From: Eretmocerus hayati
Taxonomy: Eukaryota; Arthropoda; Insecta; Hymenoptera; Aphelinidae
Assembly: GCA_029851415.1 (NCBI GenBank)
Contig: CM056741.1
Coordinates: 178,543,021 to 178,607,020, forward strand
Reading direction: 5' to 3'
Length of the DNA: 64,000 nt
Shown: piece by piece, positions 23,396 to 35,964 of the stretch
Position numbering within the stretch: position 1 is the first letter of the stretch
Layout of the letters: every line of letters begins with the position of its first letter
The notes under the pieces: model-generated
What the model saw: the letters and a program-made list of their open reading frames with translations, nothing else
Databases searched by the model: none
Told to the model about the DNA's origin: nothing
Position numbers and translations under genes: made by a program

Positions 23396-25557
23396 TCTGG
23401 TGTCTCAGAGCAGTTGATTTACACTTGTTTGGACACAAAAAGGAAGTACCGTGAGCTACGTATCTCAAAAGTGAAGTCAGACGAAAAATATGTGCAGTTT
23501 AAGGGGTCTCAGAGGGGGACGGAATTGACATCTCGCCGTGATTTCGAGTGATTGAGTGGCAGATTGATCAGTGCAGTCGAGTAGCGGACATTTTGAGTTG
23601 AAATTTCGAAAGTTGGGCCGAGGAAACCACCAATATTTTTATATCTGTCGAGTGTGATTCTTGTATGGGTTTCTTGAAAGGAAGTTTTGAAGCCAATATG
23701 AGGTATATCTTCAAAGTTCTTTCGATCCCTCCCCCGCTCTTTACTAAATGTCATGATATCAATGTCCTATTGTTGTAAAATTCCACGATCATTCCAAACT
23801 TTTGGTTTAGTGCAAATATTTGATACTGCAATCATATTATGAAACTCACACAGTACATGATCAAATTCCTTGAAATTTTGGAGTTATTTTGCAAGGGAAT
23901 TTTTTATCCCACTTTCTTAGTCATCGGAACTTATTTTGATGAACCCGAGGATGAATCCTTCTAAAAATTTCACAGGATTCTTCCGTACATCAACCTCCTT
24001 ATCAATTGTACAGTATACTGGACAAACACTATTTCCAGCTTTTTTAAAATGATAACGCTTATAAAAAACACTGGAGAATTTGATAAAATTCGATAAATGG
24101 TTTGAACTTTTTAGAATCATTAGTACATAAACTGTCTACCAAAAGGGGTTCATTTTTGAGAAAAAAATGAAAAATATACATTTTTCAACTCTTTAATTTC
24201 GATATTTTTCTTTTATTTAAGACTAGTATACTCGACACTTTCCCAAACACCAGAATGTCATTTTAGAAGCCTGAAGTTGATACTGGAAAAAAGTAGATTA
24301 CTGAACAAAATGAAAACATTGAGCAAATGATCGTGTTAGCGTTTGAATCACAATCCTTAAAAATCGTCTCGCCAGTCTCTCTTCATCTCTCCCTCTAATC
24401 TCATATAACCAAAGAATATGCAAGGAAATATTCTTGGCCACTGACATATTTGATCATTTCTTCATTTTCATTCAAATCTCATAAAAATTTTGATATTCCC
24501 CCGATTCGCCTCATTTTATATTCCCCTGGACATGATCAGAAAATTGATCTTGTTATCAAGAGGCATCGTTTCTAACAACAATTTTCCAAAAATTTTTGAC
24601 GCTCAAATTGTGCAAGAAAATTTTCTCGGATTCGCCGATTTTTCTTATTTTTGAATCATACAAAATTTTGAATTCTCCACATCACTATACACGTTCGAAT
24701 GGAAATCCTCTTTCGTTCAACCATTCTATTTTTCTCTCGTGTCAGTGCATTTGTTTGTTTCGACATTGTTTTGAAATTCATGAGATCGAATGGCGTAACC
24801 GCGTAAGCACAAAGTTATTGAAGGATCGTCTAGGGAGCACCAGGAGACTCATCGGTTTGGAGAGTTTCACATCTTACGACAGTTCTTCGTATCAGTGAAG
24901 TGGAGAGAGAGCGCGACGTGAGGGTTTACCTTTTTCCCTCACCTTTTTCTTACCCATCCTTGACTTTTTTTTTGTCTTTTGCTCAAAGTTACTCGTTGGA
25001 AAAGCAGACCAACGTCTTATTTGAAAATTTACCTAGAAAGAGAAAAACAAAGTGGTTGAGCGGTAGAAATGAAAAATGGAAAAGATTTGTCTTCTTTACT
25101 CTCTGAATAAACTTCTCACTTGCATTAATGAAAGTGGGGATAACTATAAGTGGAATAAATTTTACTTAGAAATCTTGGTAAACGTCTGCATGATGTTTCG
25201 CTTTCGTTTCATCCAGAAAACTTTGTTCATCTCAGATGTTCCACTCAAGTTTGAGTGCCCTCTGAGAAACTTGGACACTCTCAATTTGTTGAGGAAAAAT
25301 TTCAAGTCATTTTGTGAATGAATTCTGGCAAGTATGAGGCACTAGATATCTGCATTGAATAACTTTTTCTTCATTTTTTGGAACACAAAATTCACGACGA
25401 AATGCACCAACGAATTTCGAGACGATATTCGAGACTGTGCTGTAATGGAATTTGTTCCGTGCTCCCGCTTGAGATTTCCGCATAATTCAAGACTTATCGA
25501 AGTCTTGAAGTGATGAAAAGATCGGATTTTATAAGTTTTTTCATTTTTTTCTTGCAG

Positions 25558-25662
25558 AGGGGGAGTGACGAACTCCTGTCGCAAAGCGGCGCAGTCAGCA
25601 ATGGTGCAGCGATGAGTCCACAACCTCATCACGCCGCCGACAACAATAATGACGCAAAGAAG
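25558..25662 (+). CDS. heph: PTB/hephaestus exon: N-terminal RGSDELLS segment
   Basis: The acceptor is tttttttcttgcag and the donor AAG/gtaagt. The exon is 105 bases, 35 codons, phase 0 at both ends. It begins RGSDELLSQSGAVSNGAAMS and ends HHAADNNNDAKK. PTB proteins of vertebrates and flies carry KRGSDEL/RGSDELL near the N terminus, followed by a variable linker ending N-D-x-KK just before RRM1; the vertebrate exon border also falls right before RGSDEL. The segment is the flexible region ahead of the first RNA-binding domain and includes the basic residues of the nuclear localisation region. PTB is a nuclear and shuttling protein that binds pyrimidine-rich (UCUU-type) RNA and regulates splicing, translation and mRNA stability. 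The fly gene is hephaestus. Identification is firm. Confidence 0.95.
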
Positions 25663-26961
25663 GTAAGTTCATGATTTAGATGAGAAATCAATTGCACGAT
25701 ACACAAATATCGTGACCTAATATCATTCTTACACCTGATCCTTACTCTTCCTTCGATTTGCCGGATGAAATTATTATTTTCAATGAATTCTATTTGTCAA
25801 ATATCTTTCTTGTACGGTTCTTTTGTTGACGCAACGAACCTTTAAAGAAATCTTTTGCCTTACCTGGACAAAAGACAGTGAGCGATCATTAGAGATCTCA
25901 ACAAGAGAAACTGGAGAGAAAAGCCTTCTCAGTCAATTATTGAAGTCAGCCTCTATTCTCGCCTTGGTCTTCTCAAAGTCTTATTGTTACAAAAACTTGT
26001 ACGTCAGTTGTTCAGTGTCCTCTTCTCTCCCTTTCATTCATCCTTGAAAAGGATATTCCGATACGAGTGATCATCAGTTTATATGAAATGAAATAAGAAG
26101 TACAAATTATATAAATTTCTTCTGTTATATCAAAAGACTACAACAATTCCAATGGACAGATATTCCAAGAATCTTTTTTCATCAATACGTTATGATGACG
26201 ATGAGATACAGCTGTGATTTTTGAAAATATGAATTGATTTTATCAGATTTCGTCATCGACCCTATTTTGTGGAAAACTTTATCATGCTATTTATTATTAA
26301 AAAATCATCATTTGGAGTATTGACGAATATTTCAAACTATTTGGAGGAATCCTCTGTTCTTCAAGATATTTGCGTGTATCCAATCGTGTCAATAAGTCTC
26401 GTCTCCACAAAAATCGGTATTGTGCTAATGGTTCTCATAATTTGTGAATCTGATGCAATAAGTCTGCCACATCGAAAATTTTATTTTTTCGAGAGACATG
26501 CGTTAGTAAAATGTGCTGTCTGTTCAAGTTCGTAGTTGGGATAAAGAAATAGCAAATGGTAAGCTTTTATTAGCATCGGTGAAGCGTGATGATTCTACAA
26601 TCTCGCAAGGAGTGGTTGCGACCGGAAGCTCAACTCCTCTGCAAACAAGGGCCGAAGTCTTTTGGCAAACACAATCGAAAGGATCCGATTCAATATTTAC
26701 TTTGACCTCTTGATACCTCACTGAAACCGTCACTTTCCAGTACGATTCCTTCCTCTATAGAGTGTAATGAATCGAACAAATGAATAGATAAGCCTTTTTC
26801 AAACCGATTTTCAACATCAAAATCTTGTCTATTATTATGCAGTACCATGTGTTGTAAAAATATTCTCGTTGATCAAGAGAGGCGAGGCAGAAGTTTTATT
26901 TTCATCGAATGATTTTCACCATTCTTTTCGCGTTGATGTCACACGTCGTTGAAATCCAAGG

Positions 26962-27475
26962 AATAGAGAACTGACATGACTACAAAAATTATTTAAAAAT
27001 GCTCATATTATGGAAGTTTACGTTGAAATAGACACGATATGTGGAAATTCGGGAGTTTCCTGTTGTCAAAGTGGCTCAAATTTGAGTCTGAAGTTTTTCA
27101 GGTTTTGAATTGGCGCCATTCAATATGGCGGCGACTGCACATGAGTCACGTGACTTCAGAATATTTTCCACGATGATTTTGAGGCAAACCTGCGTTTTCT
27201 CACCGCGAACTTCTATCATTTGAGTAAAATAAGCTCTCGACTGTGATTGAGATGAGAATTTCCGATGAAAAATGACATCACAACAGTCGGGAAAGTTAGC
27301 GGCTCATGTGCAGCCGCCGCCATATTGGATGGCGCCAATTCAAATTGTAGGAACTTCAATGATGATTTAAAAACCATAGAGGCGTCGTAGAAATTTCCAA
27401 TTTTTTCCCCTATATCTATTTTGCCGCGAACTCTCAAAATATAACATTTCCCGAAATTATGTCAGTTCCCTATTG
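26962..27475. mobile_element. Foldback element next to the RRM1 exon
   Basis: Outer ends read aatagagaactgacat and, reverse-complemented, aatagggaactgacat. Inner arms around gaattggcgccatYcaatatggcggcg (27114-27141 and 27301-27351) are near-perfect inverted repeats. The roughly 514-base element has no coding frame. It ends 53 bases before the acceptor of the PTB exon at 27529, so it has replaced most of the intron sequence upstream of that splice site. The GC-rich inner arms stand out from the AT-rich intron. Confidence 0.75.
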
Positions 27476-27528
27476 ATTTATCTTCTCTGAATGTCTACAA
27501 TTACAAGAGTTTCATGTTTGATTTTAAG

Positions 27529-27678
27529 GCAAAACTCGACAAGACCCAAAATGGCAAGCCCTCCAGAGTCATACACATCAGGAACATACCTAATGAGGTA
27601 TCCGATGCTGAGATTATCCAGCTGGGTATGCCGTTCGGCCGTGTCACCAATGTGCTGGCGCTCAAAGGAAAGAACCAG
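27529..27678 (+). CDS. heph: PTB/hephaestus exon: first half of RRM1
   Basis: The acceptor is catgtttgattttaag and the donor CAG/gtgagt. The exon is 150 bases, 50 codons, phase 0 at both ends. It begins AKLDKTQNGKPSRVIHIRNI and ends RVTNVLALKGKNQ. VIHIRN is the RNP2 strand (beta 1) of PTB RRM1. IPNEVSDAEIIQLGMPFG is helix 1 with the loop to beta 2, and NVLALKGKNQ leads into RNP1. The polypyrimidine tract before the acceptor is short and broken by purines, and a foldback transposon ends 53 bases upstream, so recognition of this exon may be weak or regulated. The product is the RNA-binding domain that contacts pyrimidine tracts. Identification is firm. Confidence 0.97.
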
Positions 27679-28473
27679 GTGAGTGACATGTCTCATATCG
27701 CTATCATATAAATCATCCCACCCTGCCACACAATATCCAATTGTCTATTTATTTCAAATATACGCGAATAAGATGGATCTTTCTGTGGCAAAATTTGAAT
27801 AGCCTGGAATCTCGAGAGATTCTAAAACAAGGGCAGGAGACCTAACCTCTAGAATTTTGAAAATACTAAATATTTCACTTTTCAAATTATAATCTTTTCA
27901 TCTTGGTTATAATGTTAATAAGTCTGGAGTGTTGCCTGAAATGATCAAAATGTTTAAAATCTCGGGCAATTTGGTATCCACCATAGTAACACCTCTACGA
28001 TATTAACCCCTAAACGTCTGCTAGGTCCTGTAGGATGTACTTCCATGTGAATATCTCATGCCCCCAAGGTTCCATCATCTTGTTTTAGGCCCTACTTGAT
28101 TGTTTTGTGTGGTAATTGAGGTCTAATAACGGCCTCCAAGTGACCAGACTACTCTCAAAACATCATTCGAACAAATTTTCAAATTGTCAAAATTGAATCG
28201 TCACTGTACAAACACTATTTTACGTTACCTGAGATTTAAATCAGGTCCAAGTGTACAGGTATTTTTTGGTAATGCATGAGACTTCTTATGGACCCAAGAA
28301 TGCACCCCTAGAATATTCACGAATAACAAAAATTTTGAGAATCCTCATTATGATGCTCTAGATGGCCGGGGTAATGAGTGACTTTTTGAATATTCTACGA
28401 GATACTGTGAGTATTGCGCGTAATCGGGACTTCCAAAAAAGTGAATCTAGTCAAAAAAACGAAACATCTACTC

Positions 28474-28518
28474 GTTTTTATGGGATTAACAAGGTCTCTG
28501 TTTTTATGGGATTAACAA
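28474..28518. repeat. Short tandem duplication
   Basis: The unit gtttttatgggattaacaag occurs twice with six bases between. Confidence 0.9.
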
Positions 28519-28573
28519 GTGTGACGTACGTCACTACGTGCCGAGCCTCGAATAAGTGTAACGCCGGCTTCTT

Positions 28574-28812
28574 TGGATTCTGTCTCTGAAGATGTAAGTC
28601 GATGAGACAACGGAAGAATAGGCGGTCGTGGTCCAGTGGTTAGGATTTTTGGCTTCCGTGAAGAAGGCTCCGGGTTCGAATCTCGGCGGTTTCCATGTAA
28701 AATCGATCGCTTACTTTTCCATGAATCTATCGACTTTCCATAAATTCCCATGTGACACAAGAAAATAGCTATCCTGGTAATATGAACATATGTCTGGCTC
28801 GGCCCTGTGGAC
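28574..28812 (+). repeat. tRNA-derived SINE-like element
   Basis: At 28621-28694 the sequence ggtcgtggtccagtggttag followed by ccgggttcgaatct looks like the A box and B box of a tRNA-Glu-type gene (tggtccagtggttagg, ggttcgaatc). The anticodon arm is irregular and the acceptor stem does not close, so this is not a working tRNA. The block just upstream (gatgtaagtcgatgag) recurs at 50266-50312, which indicates a dispersed family. Likely transcribed, if at all, by RNA polymerase III. Confidence 0.55.
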
Positions 28813-30886
28813 ATTCTTGTGGTGATGCAAGAAAGTCAGTAAAACCTGGTTCACCTCAAATATAGCTAGCCTCCGTGTTATATAGGCTTACCAGTTCATT
28901 ATCGTTCTTCAAGAATCCTCCTCCCGTATCCAAACTTCTCTACATGCCAATTCCATTCTCTACTAAATCTCAAAGTTTCATCTTCCAAAGTACTAGAAAC
29001 CTCGAGAGCACAACAAGCGGTTGCATGTCCACTTCTGTCTACGTAGTCATAATTTTCATGTACCAAGATAAGGTACTGTTACAATCTTCATTGCTAGTTT
29101 GACTGTTGGCGCTTCTTGACTAATTCGAGGGGAAACTTGCCAAATCAAAGCAAATACGTGCTTCGTGAGAGAAATACCCTCGAGGCATGACCATCGCTCG
29201 CCCAGTCTGTTTCAAGCAACTATACTAGCTTGGCATTTAGGTAACTTGGAGAGCTTAACACCGAAATGCTCGGAGATTTGGCAAAGGAAGGGTTGACGGT
29301 TTAGAGTTAACCATCAGATGCTGTGTCTGTTGTGCAAACATTATCTCTGAATCCATATAGCATACCACAATATTTGAGATATCTCCAACTAGGTTCTGAT
29401 TTCAACTTCCAATTATAAACACTTGGAACCATGCATTTTTAATCTCAATTATTGGGTGTCTGTTGATCTAGAGAATACGGAAAACAACGAAATTCTGAGA
29501 TCCGTTTTAATACCTAAATTCCCTGGAAAATCAGGGGGGGATTTGATTTTGGAAACCTGGAAAATTATACTTTTTGGTTCGTCAGATTCGACGATGAATG
29601 ATTTGTAAAAAAAATACAACCTCAGCCTGTTGTTTTGTGACGATGGAACTATTAAATTTTAAGACTTTTCTTGAGTATTCTTTAACTCAACTTGATTCTT
29701 ACTTTCCTCAAAATCACAATATTTCGAAATATCAACATTGTCTCTGAATGTACAACAGTTCACAAAATTCTAGATTCTACAGAAAACTTGAGATCTCTTG
29801 AATCAGATTCCATTTTCCAGCTCTCAATGGATGTTGAGAACCATGAATTTTGAATCTCATTATGTCACATTCACAAGATTTTGAAATATCTTCAATTAGC
29901 AGAGACTGCAAATGCAGCGCCGTGATGATGTACACAGTTTCATACAAATTGTAAGACTGCATGAATGAGATGCATTAATCATTTCGTATCTTTTGTATAA
30001 CTCGTCCAGTATACAGTCAACAATCAGAGTAAGAGAATCTACTACTGAAAGATTGAATATGTTCGTTTAGCGGACTTTGAACATGCAAGGGGTTAACAAT
30101 GCGCAGTTAGTTGCCTCAAAACTTTACAACTTGCCATCCAGACAAGAGAGGTTAGAGAACGAATGAGATATATACCATGTTCTGTACTTGTTCAGGAATA
30201 ATGTAGAATTTTCTCAAGTTTGTACATAGCTCTACAGTAAAATGGCTTGTAAAAGGTGACGAAGGTAGGAACTTGGGTTAAAGTCTATATGAACCCTGAG
30301 GTCATTCTTGAATGTTCGTTCTCGTTTTGAAGACTAACTCGTCATTTCTTATAGTACATCTTCTCGATGGCTCAACTTTAATTAAATTTAAATTGAGTTA
30401 AAATATTAATATCACGCGGGTATTATGTTCAAGGGAGTCGAGAGAGTTGTGAGATGGTAGCTTACGAGAGATCACTTCTCGGCACTCTATTATTATGCCT
30501 CATCGCCCTCGGCTTTATACTTTTTCCTTATTCCATGAAACTTCCATTCCTTCAATAGATGCTTTTTTACCCTGTATTTGCTTGAGAAGCGTAATTATGT
30601 CTTGAGTCGAGATTTTATTGAATTGGATGACTAAATTTGTACTTGTTTGAGTTATTCCTTTTCTTCTTCATTTTGCGCACATAACTCTTCTTAAAATCAT
30701 TTTCTTAGATTTAAATAAGTTCCTTAGGAAAAAAATGAGTAATGATGATAATATAATGATAACAATTCTAAATATACGGGCTAGATAGTACTTCTTGACA
30801 AGTAGTGATATTTTTCCTACAGAAGAGACGTGATTTCACTTCTGGCAATTTTTTTTTCATCGAGGCAAAAAAGTTCGAGAGTAAAT

Positions 30887-31015
30887 TTAAGCTTTCATTG
30901 GGCCTACAGTTTGGATGGATACCGAACCACCGGAATCACGGCAAACACAAGGGATCGAGCCCACGACCTTTTGATTGAAAGGCGAGAACTGTAACCCCGC
31001 TGCCGCCGCGGATTC
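30887..31015 (-). repeat. tRNA-derived SINE-like fragment
   Basis: On the minus strand ggcggcagcggggttacag followed by aaaaggtcgtgggctcgatccc resembles a pol III A box and a B box (gggctcgatccc) with the right spacing. A tail continues with gattccggtggttcggtatc. The stems do not form a full tRNA. It fits a SINE head plus body in the large PTB intron. Confidence 0.55.
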
Positions 31016-31193
31016 ATGTATGCCATAATCTTCACATTTACCAACTCGTTTCCTGTAATTCTCGTGAATCACCCAGTCTAGAGAATGGCCTATCGTTTCC
31101 TCCAAACTTTTTCCATAAAACAAGAATTTCATGCTTCGTCAAAAAACATTATCGACTAATCCAATGTACCCGAGAAAGAGATCATTCTCACTC

Positions 31194-32051
31194 TCATTCA
31201 CACATTTCCCACGTGTACGGCTGATTTTCACCAATATTTCTCAAGATAAAATTTACTCGAACCGCCTTTTTTACACAACGACTCCACCAATTATTTGAGG
31301 ATAAAACTATGATGATCGGCGGTCGTCTAGTTCGAAAAAAATGGAAATATCGAAAATTGGTCGGAATTATAGCCAATTTCTTTGATTAAGCTTGCCAGCC
31401 ATTTTTCCATTCATTTCAACAAGAGTATTAGCCCTCAATCACAATGTTCGATGCGTTCAATTTAAATTTTAAGCGGCTCATTATCATTTTCCTCCCGAAG
31501 GGGAGGAAATCCGCTCGCTCAAGATGTAATCAAAGCGTACCTTACCTAGATTCAAAATAAAAGGAGCTCATGTTAACAGCTGCTCTTCCGCAGTATAGAG
31601 ATTGGAAGATCTCGTGTGCAGTTGAAGTAGATGACTCGTGGATTTCTAAATTCTCCTGAAATACGGCAACCACGTAGACACCTTTATTGTCTTTTATATT
31701 AGATCTTGTGGCGTAAATGTTCCTCGACCAAATTTCAATCAGATTCGTAACCAAGTCCCTGACTAAAGCTTTGAGAATGCATGATTTGAATGTAAACCCA
31801 TACCCAGATGTTTCCTCATTTACTTGAAATTCAAACTCAGTTTGGAATTCACTGTTACTGAATTTCATTTGAGGTACGCTTGCACATGATGGAATATCGA
31901 TAGTTCGAATGAGCTTGGTCTGCTTCAAATATAGAGTTGGGATAAATTTATTGGAATTGCTGTAACTGAGACAGATTTGTATCTGTCTATATGGGGTTGC
32001 AAATTTCAGGGAATGAATGTTACAAGCTCGTTCATCGATGATTGTATCATT
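31194..32051 (-). CDS. Unrecognised minus-strand gene, last two exons, inside PTB intron
   Basis: The open frame 32051-31546 encodes about 168 residues with good amino-acid balance (for example ERACNIHSLKFATPYRQIQI and TFKSCILKALVRDLVTNLIE). It ends at a consensus donor (TCTAG/gtaaggt). A strong acceptor, ttttcgatatttccatttttttcgaactag, ends at 31327. The exon from 31326 continues in exactly the needed phase (AG/A gives Arg) and runs 43 codons (SSNNWWSRCVKKAVRVNF) to TGA at 31194. The joined part is about 212 residues. The 5' side is open: possible acceptors (for example tctgtctcag at about 31974) lie inside the frame, and an upstream frame at 32147-32380 has a donor in the wrong phase. No domain, signal peptide or membrane segment is recognised. 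It could be a lineage-specific gene nested in the PTB intron, or a domesticated or viral-type remnant. Confidence 0.4.
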
Positions 32052-32659
32052 TTATCACTCATCCAAAGCATTTTGAGAGTTGCTGAAATGATCATGAAAC
32101 CATATATGATTCAAGAACTAGGTCGATTGAGAATTATGAATGAGTTCTAAAGAAATTGAATACTCGAAAGTTTTTTGAAACGTAGAATATTATAAGCCCA
32201 GCAGCACATTGAACCAAAAGAGTTTCTTGTAGCAATGTAAAAGTTTCCTAGAGAGAGCTTACGCACGAAAAAGTTGAGGCTTCGGGAACATGTCAGATAG
32301 TGTATGAAACTGCAACAAAGTTCGTACAACTCAGCAGTTGAGCGATCCCTATCTTGCTGCTTCACCTGAGCACGATTCACCTGAGCAACGTTGTTTCTCT
32401 TTGTTCTCTAATCTCACGTCAACATAATCTAGTCTCGAGATTGGACAGAAAATGAAATATTCCGCGTAACAGTGAAAAGTTTTGTTGAAAATCTCTATAT
32501 CTCTAAAAGAGTCTCTAACAGTTTGAAATTTTTCTTCTCAGAGGTGAGTTCACTTCATTCTTATTTTCCTTGACGCAGTTTGACATCAAAAGTTCTTAAT
32601 CTTCTGAGAGTATTTTTTTGTATTTGAATTTTTAGAAAATGGATGATTCTTGATAAAAA

Positions 32660-33185
32660 GGCTGAACTCCGGTACTCGTGGTTTCCGATTCACGAATCCC
32701 GCATCCACGGTTCAAGGCAATGAATTGAGACCCAAGTTGATCATCCGCGGTATTCTATCCCGTATTCGCGGTTCTCAAGGCATAAAATTTTTTCAAAATC
32801 CCAGAATCTCAGAATAAAATCATTGTGCGTCTACCAAAAAATTATCTCAATGTATTTCACGATATTTTTATGTAAAAAACATTTGTATTTTCAAGAACAA
32901 TGTTGGAACAGTCAATGGAATCGGGAACAAATTGAATTGCTTGAATCCGTTATCACAGCTCGGATACCTTCGCGAGAGATGGCCTCAGTTCAGAATGCCA
33001 ATCTTTCCAACTTTTGAGTCATGCCTAGGAGCCCCACTTCAAGATGTGCTGCAAAGGTGCATTCGAACCGTGCCATAAATGATGTGAACAGATCTACTCC
33101 GCAGAGCATGACAATCTTGTTGAACTTCTATTATTCGCGGTGTTTTCTGGGAACGTAATTACTGCGAATACCGGGTTTTGCCATG
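32660..33185. mobile_element. Decayed pogo/Tigger-like element
   Basis: The left end aactccggtactcgtgg and the right end (reverse complement aacccggtattcgcag) are inverted repeats of the type AACCCCGGTATTCGCGG. That pattern, with internal tandem variants (tccgcggtattc, cccgtattcgcgg), is typical of pogo/Tigger family termini. No transposase frame remains. Exact borders are uncertain. Confidence 0.45.
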
Positions 33186-34561
33186 CTCAAAATCATTTGC
33201 TCATTCAATAATACTGCCACTGTAGATGTCATCTTACAATGCAAGAGAAATTTTTTTCTGAGTATCACCAAAACATATGACTATGATTAAAAAAAAAAAA
33301 AAAAACGGGAAAGCAAGTCGCAAAAAATCGAATGACACTCACCGTACGAAAAATCGCAATGTAGGTTAGTGAATTCCCATCACCCCTGAGACCTGAACTC
33401 TTGAATCCATTACCGTAAAAGAAATTGCCCCTAGTTAGATTGAGTATCTTTTAATGCTCATTCTTTTCCCTCAGTCAAATACAGTTACACACAACGAATT
33501 ATGCTCTAATAATCAAATCCAAGCTTAAATTACAGTTCAAAGCACCTTTCACATAGCTATTAGCGAGATGTTTTTTTTTTCTCTTTCATCAAAGTCTGTT
33601 ACCTCAAACGTTTCTCTTGCTCCCGGGAATCATCTTGTGCGTTTCGTAAGTAAAAATGATGAAAAAGAAAATAAGGAAAAAATATAACGAGGGACAGATC
33701 AGATATAGAATCATGCGTTGGAAAATAAAAGACGGATCGAGAACGGGAAGGAATGAGTTCTAATTTTTCTGGCGTACAAGAGCCTCCGGCGGGCGGCGCG
33801 GGCGTAAGGAGGTGATTCCTAAGAGAAATGAAGAAGAGTGGCGAATATAATAACTGAATAAGGGAAGACGATAGCATCGGGTAGACCTCCGGTGGATGAA
33901 ATACGCCTTCAGTAGATGATTCATGTACAACCGTCAAAGCAAAAGAACAGGAGTAGCAAGCAAAAAAAAATTGAAAAGTTCAAACGCGTTCGTTGCAAGA
34001 AAGCTCTCTCTTGATCCATGGAATCATTTTCTCTTGTGTTTGCATTAATTAAATTCATTCTCAAAGCTCGACCGACCGACTGTTATGTTTTCATCTTTCA
34101 TCTGTTTATTCTTTGTCTATCGTGTCGTTCTCTTCGGATAGTATCATCCACTTCTTCAGTGCAATAATTACTGTTCGACTATTCTTTTTATCTTCTTCTC
34201 CACAGAATTCTCATTTCAAGGTCATTCAAGGTCAAGTTTAGCGAAAAATGACAAGTGACCTTTTCTGTTAAAAATGGGTCAAGTTATCTAATAGAAATAG
34301 TTTGAATTAATAATAAACAATTTTATTAATTTGTTCTAACAAATTAGATTTAAACAAACTGTGACCATTTTTCGGCCTGGCAACATGGATTTCCATGATC
34401 AGGAGGGTCTTCTGAAGAGGATCCTGATGCAGAGATACCTCGTCGGAATAATTTTCCCAACGGTGGCGCCCACTCGGCCTGGACTAACTGGCCCGCAGTG
34501 CACTACATCAGAATAAGAGTACCGTCACAATCTAAAAATCAGATACTTTGTTCGGGTTATA

Positions 34562-35473
34562 CACTGAGAAACTCCCGACATTAAAAATTGCTGCGATCGG
34601 CTCCATCCGGGGGACAGGATTGAATTTCATCAGAAAGTGTAGTATCCGGAGCAAAATTTAAAGATGCAACATCAAATTTTAGTGATCCCGCAACAAAATT
34701 TCTCTCCCGTCACACGGGCACCAAAAATTGGCGCGTGGGAAGCAAAAATTAGTGCTCAAGAACTAAAATTTAGTGTCGGCTGCTACAACCACTCAAACAT
34801 AGCAAACAGAGGGCAGCATTTGTCATTAACGCCACCAGATGGATCCGAAGCGCTCTCAGCTCGTTCTGAGACTCAATAACAGCTCTTTCGAATCAAATTT
34901 CGAGTTCAATCAACATATTAGAATTCTCCTTTCACATAAGAATGATAAATTGAGCGATAACGCATGTTATTACATCAAAGGAAAACACATCTATATTCAG
35001 GAAAATTCATAAACGACGTGTTCAGTCTTTCTCGCGAGCGGTCAAATCTAACCTCGTTTGTATATATAGAAGTTCCAAAATTTGGACGTAAACGAACACC
35101 ATGGATGGCAAGAGTGTGGTAGGAGGTGAGAAAAATATATCTAGTTATTTAGCGGCATAAGTATCAATCATAATATAAGTATATCATCATATAATGTATC
35201 ACCATATATCAAACATTGTACGAAATCTAATTTGAAGTTAAAGCATATCTATACTTCATAAGTCAGTGTAAATACTACCTGGGGAAAAAACTTACTTCTT
35301 TCCCAGTAAATTATATTTTAATCCATTATCGTATCCGGCAAGAAAAATTAGTGTCATGACATCAAAAATTGCAGCCCGGGTTTCAAAAATATCTAGTGTC
35401 CCCCAATTGCAGCGTCTTTCTCTAAAAATTATATTCCACATCTGTAAAATTTAATGACGGAAGTCTCTCAGTG
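34562..35473. mobile_element. TA-flanked inverted-repeat element, CACTGAGA ends
   Basis: The left end is CACTGAGAAACTCCCGACATT. The right end, reverse-complemented, is CACTGAGAGACTTCCGTCATT. Both are flanked by TA (34560-34561 and 35474-35475), the duplication made by Tc1/mariner-type transposases. The interior has repeated aaaattagtg motifs and no transposase. Confidence 0.75.
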
Positions 35474-35670
35474 TAGGACAATGGTTTGACAATAATTTTG
35501 AAAAAAATTGCGCACGTGTTGATGTAATACCGAATACACCCAAGATTAACATTTTGTTGGAATTGACATGAAGCAACCCCACTTAGAAATATGAGCCTGA
35601 TCTATGTTTTACATGCTAATCAAATGGAGCACTTTCACTCGTCGAGATAATAATGACTCCCAATTTCTTA

Positions 35671-35951
35671 TAAGGGTGTGTTCACAAATGAAGCGTACGC
35701 ACTGCTCACGGCTCACAGCGCATACCCACGGCTCACGTGCGCCATGCGCTGCTCATCGGATTTCAGGCGGCGAGTGACATGGATTTCCCGGGAGATGGTC
35801 ATTCATTCTCGGTTGCTAACCTCAAGTTCTGTATTGGATCCAACCGGTAACAAGGGAAGTCCACATCACTCGCAGGCTGAAATCCGATGATCAGCGCATG
35901 GCGCACGTGAGCCATGAGCAGTGCGTGCGTTTCATTTGTGGACACACCTTA
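35671..35951. mobile_element. Palindromic MITE with long arms
   Basis: Ends TAAGGGTGTGTTCACAAATG and, reverse-complemented, TTAAGGTGTGTCCACAAATG. The arms run inward about 110 bases through ctgctcaYggctcac, cacgtgcgccatgcgctg and catcggatttcag, so the whole element is nearly a hairpin with a loop of about 50 bases. The left arm carries a small internal duplication (cacggctcac twice). The structure fits a foldback or hAT-like MITE; the family is not certain. Confidence 0.75.
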
Positions 35952-35964
35952 ATTCAAATGCATC

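Noticed and set aside
28621..28694. tRNA-Glu gene
   Set aside because: A and B boxes are present, but the anticodon arm and acceptor stem do not fold properly. It is better explained as part of a SINE-like element.
30887..31132. 81-codon minus-strand frame with an Ala run
   Set aside because: It is the translation of the tRNA-derived SINE fragment, not a gene.
33599..33937. 112-codon minus-strand frame
   Set aside because: No motif, splice signals or composition difference; treated as chance.
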